Shown here piece after piece: positions 1 through 7,706 of a stretch of DNA of 64,000 nucleotides. Source of the stretch: Planctomycetota bacterium (GTDB lineage Bacteria > Planctomycetota > B15-G4 > SIAN01). The notes under the pieces were generated by a model. It saw only the letters and a list, made by a program, of their open reading frames with translations, had not been told where the DNA came from and ran no database searches. Each line of letters begins with the position of its first letter. Positions within the stretch are counted from its first letter, which is position 1. The position numbers and the translations under genes are program-made. Where the stretch lies: assembly GCA_016795285.1 (NCBI GenBank), contig JAEUIC010000035.1, forward strand, positions 1 to 64,000. The letters are read 5' to 3'.

Positions 1-206
1 AAGCGCGGGTGGTCGAACGGGACGGCGCTGCAGCGCACCGTGTCGCCGATCGCGCAGCCGGCAAGGCTCCCTGCCACCGTGTGGCGCACGCCGTCGCGCG
101 CCAGCAGCTCGGCGACGACGTAGTCGCGCTCCGGGCTCGCGTAGACCTCCCGTTCGAGGAGCCCCTCGAGCTCGACCGCGACAGAAGGAGCGCCATCACC
201 CGTCAT
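1..206 (-). CDS. recD2: RecD2-like helicase, N-terminal fragment (runs off window)
   Basis: The frame opens with ATG at 206 on the minus strand and stays open to the window edge, giving 68 residues. The residues VELEGLLEREVYASPE, then HTVAGSLAGCAIGDTVRC and FDHPRF, follow the pattern of the N-terminal OB-fold of RecD2-type ATP-dependent DNA helicases (an EG-x-V-E opening, V-x-G-x-L, then a pG-D/E segment and an HP-R/K-F end). RecD2 proteins are 5'-3' superfamily 1 helicases acting in DNA repair. The helicase motors lie outside the window, so the call rests on this short domain only. A TATCGT hexamer lies about 10 bases upstream of the ATG and no clear ribosome site is seen, so transcription may start close to the start codon. 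Confidence 0.5.
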   Translation of the reverse strand, partial: MTGDGAPSVAVELEGLLEREVYASPERDYVVAELLARDGVRHTVAGSLAGCAIGDTVRCSAVPFDHPR

Positions 207-255
207 GCGGCGCGGCACGATAGCGGCGAGCGGGAGAGGGGGCGGCAACGCCAGT

Positions 256-322
256 TGGCGGGGAGAAAACGGCGGTCAGATCCGCACGGGTGGCGGGGGG
301 AAAACGGCGGTCAGATCCGCAC
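256..322. repeat. Two tandem 32-bp direct repeats
   Basis: Two 32-bp copies (256-287 and 291-322) are separated by GGG and differ at one base. Both end in GGCGGTCAGATCCGCAC. The array fills the gap between the divergently ending RecD2-like start and the 3' end of the beta-helix gene. A GTCAGATC core, with otherwise different flanks, recurs at 45437-45444 and on the other strand at 52966-52973. The repeat may belong to a dispersed short element; its nature is unknown. Confidence 0.7.
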
Positions 323-348
323 CCAGTGCGATGGCTCGCTGGCCGCAG

Positions 349-2655
349 TCAGTCGATCTCGACGCGCACGACGTTCGAGAGATTCCCGGCGTCGCCGAGG
401 AAGCTCGCGACCTGGACGAAGTAGACACCCACGATCGCGGGATCGAACGGCACGTCGACGACGACATCGCTCGGCACGTTCGCCCAAGTCATCGATTGCA
501 GCGGTGCCGCAACGTCGAGCAACAACGCGCCAAAGTGCGGGATCTCGGAGATGCCGGCTGCCGTGCCGAGGAACAGCCAGGTCAGGTCGTTCGGCGTCCC
601 CCGCAACGCAAGAGCGAGGCTGCCGCCGAGCTGCGCGGCCCCGCTGACCGACGCGCGCACGTGCGAGAACTCATGCGCCCCTCGATCGACTCGCAGCGCC
701 CGGTCGAGATCGCCGTCGAGCAACCGCGGCATGCCGGCGATCCCAGCGCCAAGCGATGCCGTCGCCGGATCACCGCTGTCGACGGCCGGCGAGTCGACGC
801 GCAGCGTCCAGTCGCCTCGTCCCGGATCGGCGAAGAGCGGGTCGACGTCGAGCAGGTCGTTCGAGGGGTCGCCGATCAGCGAGCCCCCGGCCGTGTCGCC
901 AACCAGGTTCCAGCCAAGCGTCGGATAGCCGCCGACGAAGTCGTGCCGGATGCCGTCAGCGCTCGAGTTCCCAGCGATCACCACCCCCGACAGCGACACG
1001 TCCGCCGCGTCCGAGGACCAATCGTCGATGGCCAGCCCTCCGCAGTGGAAGTAGCCCCCGCTCGCGACGTTCCCCGCGATCGTGCACCGTTCCAGCGTCA
1101 CGTCGGCGCGGTAGCCGCCGCAGTAGAGCCCAGCCCCAAAGCCCGACTCCTCGGCCTCGGCGATCTCGTTCCCGACGAATTCGCAGTCGCGGAGGCTCGC
1201 CGTCCGGCTGTCGAGGCTGCAGCCTCCGCCGAACGAGTCGACCCGGAAGCCGGCGACGATCCGATTGCGGGCGATGCGCACTCGTTCGAGCAGCGACTCG
1301 GAGTTGCCGAGGTAGAGCCCGGCACCTTGCGCGGCGACGTTCGGCCCCGAGCTCGGCACGAGCGATACGTTGTCCACGAACTCGGAATCGCGCACGACTA
1401 CCGACGCGCCGAAGAACTGCGCCCCGCCGCCGACTCCTCCCGACCCGTACAGCGCACCCTTCCGCTTGGCGAGTCCGCTTGCGGTGTTGCCACGGAAGGC
1501 GCAGCGATCGATGGTCGCCGCGCCTTGCCAGCTCACCGAGATGCCGCCGCCGAGCTCGCCTCGATTGCCGTCGAACGTGCAGTCGGCGATCCGCAGGGAG
1601 CCGGAGCCGCCGCCACCCGCCGAAAGCGCGCCTCCCGTGCCGGTCGGCGCCTGGTTCGCGACGAAAGTGCAGCGATCGAACGAGAGCTCTGTCGCTTCGC
1701 CGAGAGCGAGCTCGACGGCGCCGCCAGGGTGGCCGTAGGGATCCGCGACGCTGCTGGCGCGGTTGCGCTCGAAACGGCAGTCGACGAATGCCGCCGACGT
1801 CGCGGTGTCGCCGCGAATCTGGACCGCGCCGCCCGACAGCGCGCTGCCGTCGAGGAACGAGCAACGCTCGAAGACGGCATCGAACGAACTGGAGATCGCG
1901 TTCCCGATCGCGATGGCCCCGCCGGGGCTCCTGGCGCTGTTCCTGCTGAACTCGCAATCGCGGAAGACGTAGCTGCCGCGGGGCTGCTCCACGTTGATGG
2001 CGCCGCCGCTCCCATCGCTGGTGTTCGAGGTGAACACGCTGTCGATGCAGGTGACCGCGCCGCGCTCCGACCAGACGGCGTTGGCGAGGCCGACGACGGT
2101 GCACTCCTCCAGCGCGAGGTCGGAGTCGAAGCAGAGGATCCCGAACTCGTCGTTCCGCAGCGTCGTCTGCCGCAGCGACAGCGACGCGTCCTCCGCCGCG
2201 ATCGTCGCGCCATCGACGCAGTCGGTGAGTTCGCACCCCTCGAGCTCGAGCGTCGCGCCGTCGACCCAGATTCCAGCCGCGACGCCGCCTGGCACCTGGA
2301 GGCCGCTTCGCACGGTGATCCCGACCATGCGCACCGATGCGCCGCCGCTGACATGGAGAGGTCGATGCAAGCGCCGGGCGTCGATCACCGTCGCAGCGCT
2401 GCCGTCGACTCCGACGAGATCGACGTCGAAATCGATCGACAGCGGCGCCTCGGGGTAGTTCCCCCCCGCGATCCAGACCGTGTCGCCAGCACCAGCGCGG
2501 GCGATCGCTTCGCCGATCGTGCAGAACGGTCGCGCGGCGCTGCCGTCGGCACCGGCGCAGTTCGTCGCCGCGGCATCCACATGCCAATCAGCAGCGGATG
2601 CGGACGGCAAGCCGAGGCTGGAGACAACCCAACAAGCGAGCCACGCTGATGACAT
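349..2655 (-). CDS. Secreted right-handed beta-helix protein, choice-of-anchor-Q type
   Basis: A 768-residue exported protein. A signal peptide of about 21 residues ends at ASA-AD. The next segment, WHVDAAATNC to DGSAARPFCTIGEAIARA, is the usual entry to bacterial parallel beta-helix proteins with polymorphic-outer-membrane-like repeats. Residues of about 80-560 consist of repeated coils such as CEFSRNSARSPGGAIAIGNA, each with FxxN and GGAI/GGG turns. At about 600-670 comes the choice-of-anchor-Q pattern (DPLFADPGRGDWTLRVDSPA, then RGAHEF). A final all-beta segment of about 100 residues may anchor or cap the helix. The start is supported by GGAGG nine bases upstream. Such proteins usually sit on the cell surface or are shed; no catalytic residues for a polysaccharide lyase can be picked out. 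Confidence 0.8.
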   Translation of the reverse strand: MSSAWLACWVVSSLGLPSASAADWHVDAAATNCAGADGSAARPFCTIGEAIARAGAGDTVWIAGGNYPEAPLSIDFDVDLVGVDGSAATVIDARRLHRPLHVSGGASVRMVGITVRSGLQVPGGVAAGIWVDGATLELEGCELTDCVDGATIAAEDASLSLRQTTLRNDEFGILCFDSDLALEECTVVGLANAVWSERGAVTCIDSVFTSNTSDGSGGAINVEQPRGSYVFRDCEFSRNSARSPGGAIAIGNAISSSFDAVFERCSFLDGSALSGGAVQIRGDTATSAAFVDCRFERNRASSVADPYGHPGGAVELALGEATELSFDRCTFVANQAPTGTGGALSAGGGGSGSLRIADCTFDGNRGELGGGISVSWQGAATIDRCAFRGNTASGLAKRKGALYGSGGVGGGAQFFGASVVVRDSEFVDNVSLVPSSGPNVAAQGAGLYLGNSESLLERVRIARNRIVAGFRVDSFGGGCSLDSRTASLRDCEFVGNEIAEAEESGFGAGLYCGGYRADVTLERCTIAGNVASGGYFHCGGLAIDDWSSDAADVSLSGVVIAGNSSADGIRHDFVGGYPTLGWNLVGDTAGGSLIGDPSNDLLDVDPLFADPGRGDWTLRVDSPAVDSGDPATASLGAGIAGMPRLLDGDLDRALRVDRGAHEFSHVRASVSGAAQLGGSLALALRGTPNDLTWLFLGTAAGISEIPHFGALLLDVAAPLQSMTWANVPSDVVVDVPFDPAIVGVYFVQVASFLGDAGNLSNVVRVEID

Positions 2656-2738
2656 GGTCGTCCTCCCTCCGGGTGACGCGGGGAGAGAAGAGATAGCGCG
2701 GTTCCTTCAGCCGTGGCGACCTCCGCGCGCCTCCCCCC

Positions 2739-3941
2739 TCACCTCCCCTGCCCGCTCCACACCACCTGCGCCACCTCCGCTGCCAGCGCGCGGTTGCCCT
2801 CGGGCGCGAGGTGGACCCAGCTCAGCAGCTGGTCGCGCTCGCCGGCGCGGTCGAGCGCGGCGATGCCGTCGGCGTACTCGACGCCGTTGCTCTGCGCCCA
2901 CTGGCGCTGCGCCTCCATCAGCTCGGCGTGCAGCAGGAACTGCAGCTCGCGCAGCGAGAGCGAGGTGCCCTGCGCGAGGCGCGCCTCGACCTGCGCCACC
3001 TCCTGCGCATACGTCACTTCGGCCAGCCGCTCGCGCGCGAGCGTCTCCGACTGCGCCTGCTGCGCGGTGACGATCAGGCGGATCGACCGCTCGCGGCAGT
3101 GGCCGCGCAGCTGCTCCAGCTGGTGGAGGAACTGCTCCACCTTGCCGACCCGCGCGGCCGCGAGGTCCTCCGCATCGAACGACGCGAACCACGGCGTCGC
3201 GACCTGATAGACGAGCTGCCCCGCCACCAGCCGCTTCGACAGCGTGTGGAGCCACTGCTCGGGCCCCGACGGCTCGAGGCGGCGCGTCTCGTTCACCCCT
3301 TCATAGAAGACGACGACGTCGGGCTCGAGCGGCAGCGCCTCGGCCACGAAGAGCGCCACGATGTTCGCCGCGTTCAGGTGCGGGATGCCGAGGTTCAGCA
3401 CCTCGTACGCGGTGATGCCCGGCTGCGGCTCCTGCGCCAGCCGCGCGTTCAGTTGCTGCTCGAGGTAGACGGGCCACGTCTCGTCGTCGCGATCGTGGTA
3501 GCCGAAGGTCGACGACGCGCCGAGCGCCACCACGCGCACGACGCCCGCCCGCTTCGCCCCGAACTCCGCGCCGCGGAAGCCTTGGCCGTTGATCCCGACC
3601 TGGTACTGCACGCCGTGCTGGTCGAAGCCGTCCTTCTTCTGGTGCGGGTGGTACTTCAGGTAGCCCGCGTCGCCACCGCCCACCTGCTTCTGGTTCTTCT
3701 CGGCCAGCGCGATCTGCTCGTGCCACGGGCGCTCGGCCATCTTGGTGGGCTGCAGCGCTTGCTTCGCGAGCGGCGTCCCGTAGGCCAGCACCGACGGCCC
3801 GAGCTTGAACGCCACCGCCGCGCGCAGCCCCGCCTCCACGCCGACGCCGAGCAGCAGCGCGATCAGCAGCCGATAGGCGAGGCGACGGCGCCACGAGCGG
3901 CGCACGGGCGATCGAGGCGGCGTCGGGGCGGGCGACGTCAT
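2739..3941 (-). CDS. Membrane-anchored SGNH/GDSL-family hydrolase
   Basis: 400 residues with one N-terminal membrane segment at about 23-45 after a proline/arginine-rich cytoplasmic tail, so the catalytic domain should face the periplasm. Block I is VVALGASSTFGY with candidate nucleophile Ser143; the oxyanion Asn is in YEGVNETRR; block V gives His377 in VHLAPEGN. The GINGQGFRG segment before block I is typical of this SGNH subgroup, often found next to polysaccharide or lipid-modification genes. The Asp of the usual DxxH pair is replaced by Ser374, so the triad may be a dyad or use another acid. The substrate cannot be told from sequence. The gene is divergent from the gene at 4115. Confidence 0.75.
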   Translation of the reverse strand: MTSPAPTPPRSPVRRSWRRRLAYRLLIALLLGVGVEAGLRAAVAFKLGPSVLAYGTPLAKQALQPTKMAERPWHEQIALAEKNQKQVGGGDAGYLKYHPHQKKDGFDQHGVQYQVGINGQGFRGAEFGAKRAGVVRVVALGASSTFGYHDRDDETWPVYLEQQLNARLAQEPQPGITAYEVLNLGIPHLNAANIVALFVAEALPLEPDVVVFYEGVNETRRLEPSGPEQWLHTLSKRLVAGQLVYQVATPWFASFDAEDLAAARVGKVEQFLHQLEQLRGHCRERSIRLIVTAQQAQSETLARERLAEVTYAQEVAQVEARLAQGTSLSLRELQFLLHAELMEAQRQWAQSNGVEYADGIAALDRAGERDQLLSWVHLAPEGNRALAAEVAQVVWSGQGR

Positions 3942-4114
3942 CGGGGGGATCTCGCGGAGGAACGCGCGGGCCGCGGCCCAACCGGGCGAGCAGCGGACGG
4001 CGCCAAACGGGCGGCGAAGTTTGCCTCGCGCCGCGCCCGTTGCCGAGAGGCGCCCCGAATTCGGCGCCAGAGCGGCAAGATCGTCCGCTCGAGAGGCAGC
4101 ACGAGGGAGCAGCG

Positions 4115-5542
4115 ATGAGCGCGGGGCGCAGCGAGAGCGGCGGCGGAAGCGGCGGAGCTGGCAGCGCGAGCGGCGGCGCCAAGGCGAGCGGCGCGCGCGG
4201 CGTCGGCCTCGACACGCGCGCCCGCGTCGCCACCGCGCTCGGCGAACTCGAGCGGGTCGCCCGCGAGCTGCTGCAGGCAGAGCAGGCCGTCGCGCCCGAG
4301 GCGAAGCTCGACGCGGTCGAGCTGCCGCTGATGCTCTCCTTCCACGGCGCCGACTCGCGCCTCGCGCAGGAGTTCCGCGGCGCCGAGGCGGAGAAGATCG
4401 TCGCGCTGCTGCGGCAGCGGGTGCGCGACGCGCTGCTGAACGCGGTCGCCTTCGAGCGCGGCCACGTCTACTGCCTGCGCTGCGAGAGCTCGCGCTGCAG
4501 CCACTCGCTGCCGCCGACCGCGAAGAGCGTCTTCGCCGGCTACGAGGAGACCGGCCGCCCCGACTGGGTCGAGCTCGACAAGCTGCTCCACCGCAAGAAC
4601 GACGCGCGCATCGAGCGGCTCTACGGCGGCCAGGGCGCCGATCGCGAGCTGGTCGCGCTGGCGCTCCATCGCGACGAGCTCTACGGCCGCCTGCTGCCCG
4701 GCTTCGAGGAGCCGCGCTGGCGCTGCTACGTGCTGGGGCAGCTGGTCCTCGGCTGGTTCGCGCCGCAACTCGGCAGCGACGGCGGCGGCGCGCGCGGCGG
4801 CCCGCACGACGACGAGCCGCACCGCCGCGATCGCCGCCATGCCGGCCCGCGCGACACGCGCCACGCGATGGCGCTCACGATCCAGCTGGTGCGCACCGAG
4901 AAGCAGCCGGAAGGAGCGCTGCTCGGCTTGAACCTGGTCGGCAAGTGGCCCGACGCGCTCGCCGCGCGGGCACCGGCGGGACCGCTCGAGGAGACGCTGC
5001 TGCCGGCGCTGCCCGACGCGTTGCGGCAGCTGCGCCGCGAGATCGCCGTCTTCTCGGGACGCGGCGGCGATCGCGTGCCGGGCATCGGCGTCGCGCTCGA
5101 GCGGCTCACCAACCGCTGCCACGCGCTGCTGCGCGACGCCGCGCGCGACATCGAGCATCGCCGGCGCAGCGACGGCCGGCGCACCGACCACGCCAACGAT
5201 CGCGCGCGCCAAGGCGATCGGCCGACCCACAAGGCGTTCGAGGATGCGCGCGCTGCGCCCGACGACCACCTCGGCTGGGACACGCAGGAGGAGACGGTCG
5301 TGGTGCTGGGACCGTCAGGGCGCGTCCACTTCTTCGCGCTGCACGGCAAGCACGTGAGCAGCGTCGTCTACCCCGGCCGCATCATCGAGCAGAGGAAGAG
5401 CCAAGGGCGCTGGGTGCCGCTCGACGACGACAAGCGGGCGCGGCTGCGCGGCTCGCTCGATCGGCACCAGGCCGCGCAAGCGACCGCAGCCGCGCGCCGC
5501 GCCGCCGCCCCGCCGCCGAGCGAGAAGCCGCCCGCGCCGTAG
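4115..5542 (+). CDS. Hypothetical protein with CxxCx4CxH motif
   Basis: 475 residues, cytoplasmic by composition, with no signal peptide or membrane segment. ATG at 4115 is chosen over an upstream in-frame ATG at 4040 because GAGGGA precedes it and the first 25 residues of the longer form look like read-through of the gap. A glycine/serine-rich leader is followed by a helical domain and VYCLRCESSRCSHSLP at about 125-140, which resembles a zinc site (SWIM-like CxC...CxH but with CxxC spacing). The middle is rich in Arg and His. The C-terminal part has a conserved-looking block, ETVVVLGPSGRVHFFALHGK, followed by VYPGRIIEQRKSQGRWVPL. I do not recognise the family. The next gene also carries Cys clusters, but no function follows from this. 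Confidence 0.7.
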   Translation: MSAGRSESGGGSGGAGSASGGAKASGARGVGLDTRARVATALGELERVARELLQAEQAVAPEAKLDAVELPLMLSFHGADSRLAQEFRGAEAEKIVALLRQRVRDALLNAVAFERGHVYCLRCESSRCSHSLPPTAKSVFAGYEETGRPDWVELDKLLHRKNDARIERLYGGQGADRELVALALHRDELYGRLLPGFEEPRWRCYVLGQLVLGWFAPQLGSDGGGARGGPHDDEPHRRDRRHAGPRDTRHAMALTIQLVRTEKQPEGALLGLNLVGKWPDALAARAPAGPLEETLLPALPDALRQLRREIAVFSGRGGDRVPGIGVALERLTNRCHALLRDAARDIEHRRRSDGRRTDHANDRARQGDRPTHKAFEDARAAPDDHLGWDTQEETVVVLGPSGRVHFFALHGKHVSSVVYPGRIIEQRKSQGRWVPLDDDKRARLRGSLDRHQAAQATAAARRAAAPPPSEKPPAP

Positions 5543-5656
5543 CAAACGCTTGCGGCCGCTAACGCAGCTCGGGCCATGCCCCGCGAAGGGCGCCGCGGCC
5601 GCTTCGCGTTCGCAGCAGGGGCGGACGCCAGGGACGGCGCCGCCGCGAGGACTCGC

Positions 5657-6658
5657 ATGGCGCTCCCGGTCGGGCCAACGACACTGCCGATGCAACGGCC
5701 GCCGCCGCCGCCGTTCGCGCCGCCGACCTGCGGCGTCTGCGGAGAGGTGCGCTGCGCCGACCTCGCCTGCCGCCATGTCGCCGCGCAGCAGCCGAAGATG
5801 GAGCCGTTCGCCTGGCGGAACTTCGTCGCGTTCCAGGGCCGCCTCATCCGCGAGCGGCGCGCGCGCGACCGCGGCCGCAAGGAGAACCAGCGGCGCATCG
5901 AGGCGCTCGAAGCGGAGGAGAGCGCCGCGCTGCTCGAGCGCTACCGCCGCGACCACCCCGAACTCCCCGCCGAGCAGGTGCGCGTCGTCGACCTGCCGAG
6001 CGGCCTGTCGCAGCTCGCGCCGCTGCCGCCCGAGCGCATCGCCCGCTTCCGCCGCCGCCTCGAGCTGCTGATCGCGCGGGCGCAGCGTTACGCCGACGCC
6101 GACGCGGTGCCGCCCGACCAGCACCACCGCGCGCGGGCGCGCTCGCTGCAGGGCGAGGCGCTCCTGGCGCAGCAACCGGCGCTGAAGTCGGCGTGCGAGC
6201 AGCTCTGCGGCGCCTGCCGCGGCGCCTGCTGCACCGAAGGGGGCGACCACGCCTACCTCTCGACGGCGATCCTGCGCCGCGAGCTCGACCGAGCGCCGCA
6301 CCTCACTGCCGAGCAGCTGCGCGACCGCTACCTCGCGCAGCTGCCCGCCGCCTCGATCGTCGGCTCCTGCCTCTTCCAGTCGGCCACCGGCTGCGCCTTG
6401 CCGCGCGAGCAGCGCGCCGACCTCTGCAACGCCTACTTCTGCGAGCCGCTCGCGGCGCTGCAGCGCGCCGGCGCCGCCGCGCTCCCGCAGCAGCTCCTCG
6501 TGGTGCAGCGCGCGAACCACCAGTGGAATCGCTTCGACACCGACGCACGCAACGCCGTCGTGCGCGTCGCGCCGCTCGCGCTGGCGCCACCGCCGGCCGC
6601 GACTCCCCCCGTCGCGCCGGGCGAGCGAGTACAGTCTCCGCCGCTTGGCACCTCCTGA
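5657..6658 (+). CDS. YkgJ-like Cys-cluster protein
   Basis: 333 residues from the ATG at 5657, which has GAGG six bases upstream; a longer form from 5576 is possible. The N-terminus has CGVCGEVRCADLAC. The C-terminal third has CEQLCGACRGACC, then GSCLFQSATGCALP and RADLCNAYFC, the Cys spacing of the YkgJ (zinc- or iron-chelating) family. The middle is a charged, probably coiled, helical region. YkgJ-family proteins are small proteins of unknown role thought to bind a metal or Fe-S cluster; this one is longer because of the N-terminal Cys cluster and helical part. Its stop overlaps the TTG start of the pseudouridine synthase that follows, so the two may be co-translated. Confidence 0.65.
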   Translation: MALPVGPTTLPMQRPPPPPFAPPTCGVCGEVRCADLACRHVAAQQPKMEPFAWRNFVAFQGRLIRERRARDRGRKENQRRIEALEAEESAALLERYRRDHPELPAEQVRVVDLPSGLSQLAPLPPERIARFRRRLELLIARAQRYADADAVPPDQHHRARARSLQGEALLAQQPALKSACEQLCGACRGACCTEGGDHAYLSTAILRRELDRAPHLTAEQLRDRYLAQLPAASIVGSCLFQSATGCALPREQRADLCNAYFCEPLAALQRAGAAALPQQLLVVQRANHQWNRFDTDARNAVVRVAPLALAPPPAATPPVAPGERVQSPPLGTS

Positions 6659-7706
6659 CGCTCCCGACGAACCCGACGACGCCGATCCCGAGGCGGGCAA
6701 GCTCCTCTCGTTGCGCACGCGGCTGCGGCTGGTGGTGGCGCCCGACGAAGCGGCGCTGCGGCTCGACCACTTCCTCGCCAAGCGCTGCCCGTGGCGCTCG
6801 CGCACGAAGATCGAGGAGTTGATCCAGCGCGGCCAGGTCGAACTCGCCGACCGCGTGGCGCGACCGGCGCGCAAGGTCCACGCGGGCGAGACGATCGTCG
6901 TCCACCTGCCGCGCCCGAAGCGCGAGGCCGACTTCGCGGCGCGCGGCGAGGCGCCGGAGCTCCCGCTGCTCTACGAGGACGACGACCTGCTGGCGGTCGA
7001 CAAGCCGGCCGGTATCCCGGTCCACCCCGGCGGACGGCTGTTGGAAGACACGGTCATCACGCGGCTCCACCGCCGCTTCGGAGTCGGCGCGCCCGGCTTC
7101 GATCCCGAGCGCCACGTGACGCCGAAGCTCTGCCACCGCCTCGACCTCGAGACGAGCGGCGTGCTGCTGGTGGCGAAGAGCGACGCGGTCGCCGCCGAGA
7201 TGAACCGGCAGCTGCGCACGCGCGAGGTGGTGAAGGAGTACCTCGCGCTGGTGCACGGCGTCGTGCGCGAGGAGGAGTTCCTGGTCGACGGGCCGCTCGG
7301 CGACCATCCGTCGAGCCTGGTCGCGAACCGGCGCGCCGTCGTGCCGGGTGGCAGCCCCAGCAAGACCGGCTTCAAGGTCGAGCGGCGCTTCGCCGACTTC
7401 ACGCTGCTGCGCTGCCGGCTGTGGACCGGCCGGCGCCACCAGATCCGCTGCCACCTCCAGCACGCCGGCTACCCGATCGTCGGCGACAAGCTCTACGGCC
7501 TCGACGAGGGCTACTTCCTCGCCTACTACGAGGAGCGCCTGGACGACGCGATGCGCGCTCGCCTGCTGCTGCCGCGCCAGGCGCTGCACGCCGCACGCCT
7601 CGTCGTCACCCACCCGAAGAGCGGCGCGCCGCTCGAGCTCACCGCCCCGCTGCCGCGCGACATCGCCGAGCTGATCGCGACGCTCACGACGACGCGCGAT
7701 CGCTGA
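6645..7706 (+). CDS. RluC/RluD-family 23S rRNA pseudouridine synthase
   Basis: 353 residues. An S4 RNA-binding domain at about 30-90 (RLDHFLAKRCPWRSRTKIEEL) precedes the TruA/Rlu-type catalytic domain. The catalytic Asp is Asp167 in CHRLDLETSGVLLVAK. LLAVDKPAGIPVHPG and WTGRRHQIRCHLQHAGYPI are the other family blocks. The enzyme isomerises uridine to pseudouridine in rRNA (or tRNA); the exact target site cannot be assigned between RluC- and RluD-type members. The start is TTG, inside the end of the previous gene, with TACAGT at 6630 as a possible -10 element that would leave almost no leader. Its 3' end overlaps the convergent hybrid kinase gene by 23 bases. Confidence 0.85.
   Translation: MAPPDAPDEPDDADPEAGKLLSLRTRLRLVVAPDEAALRLDHFLAKRCPWRSRTKIEELIQRGQVELADRVARPARKVHAGETIVVHLPRPKREADFAARGEAPELPLLYEDDDLLAVDKPAGIPVHPGGRLLEDTVITRLHRRFGVGAPGFDPERHVTPKLCHRLDLETSGVLLVAKSDAVAAEMNRQLRTREVVKEYLALVHGVVREEEFLVDGPLGDHPSSLVANRRAVVPGGSPSKTGFKVERRFADFTLLRCRLWTGRRHQIRCHLQHAGYPIVGDKLYGLDEGYFLAYYEERLDDAMRARLLLPRQALHAARLVVTHPKSGAPLELTAPLPRDIAELIATLTTTRDR

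Noticed and set aside
205-2649. Long plus-strand open frame of 814 codons opposite the beta-helix gene
   Set aside because: Arg/Ala-rich translation with no domain; it is the complement of a well-supported exported protein in GC-rich DNA.
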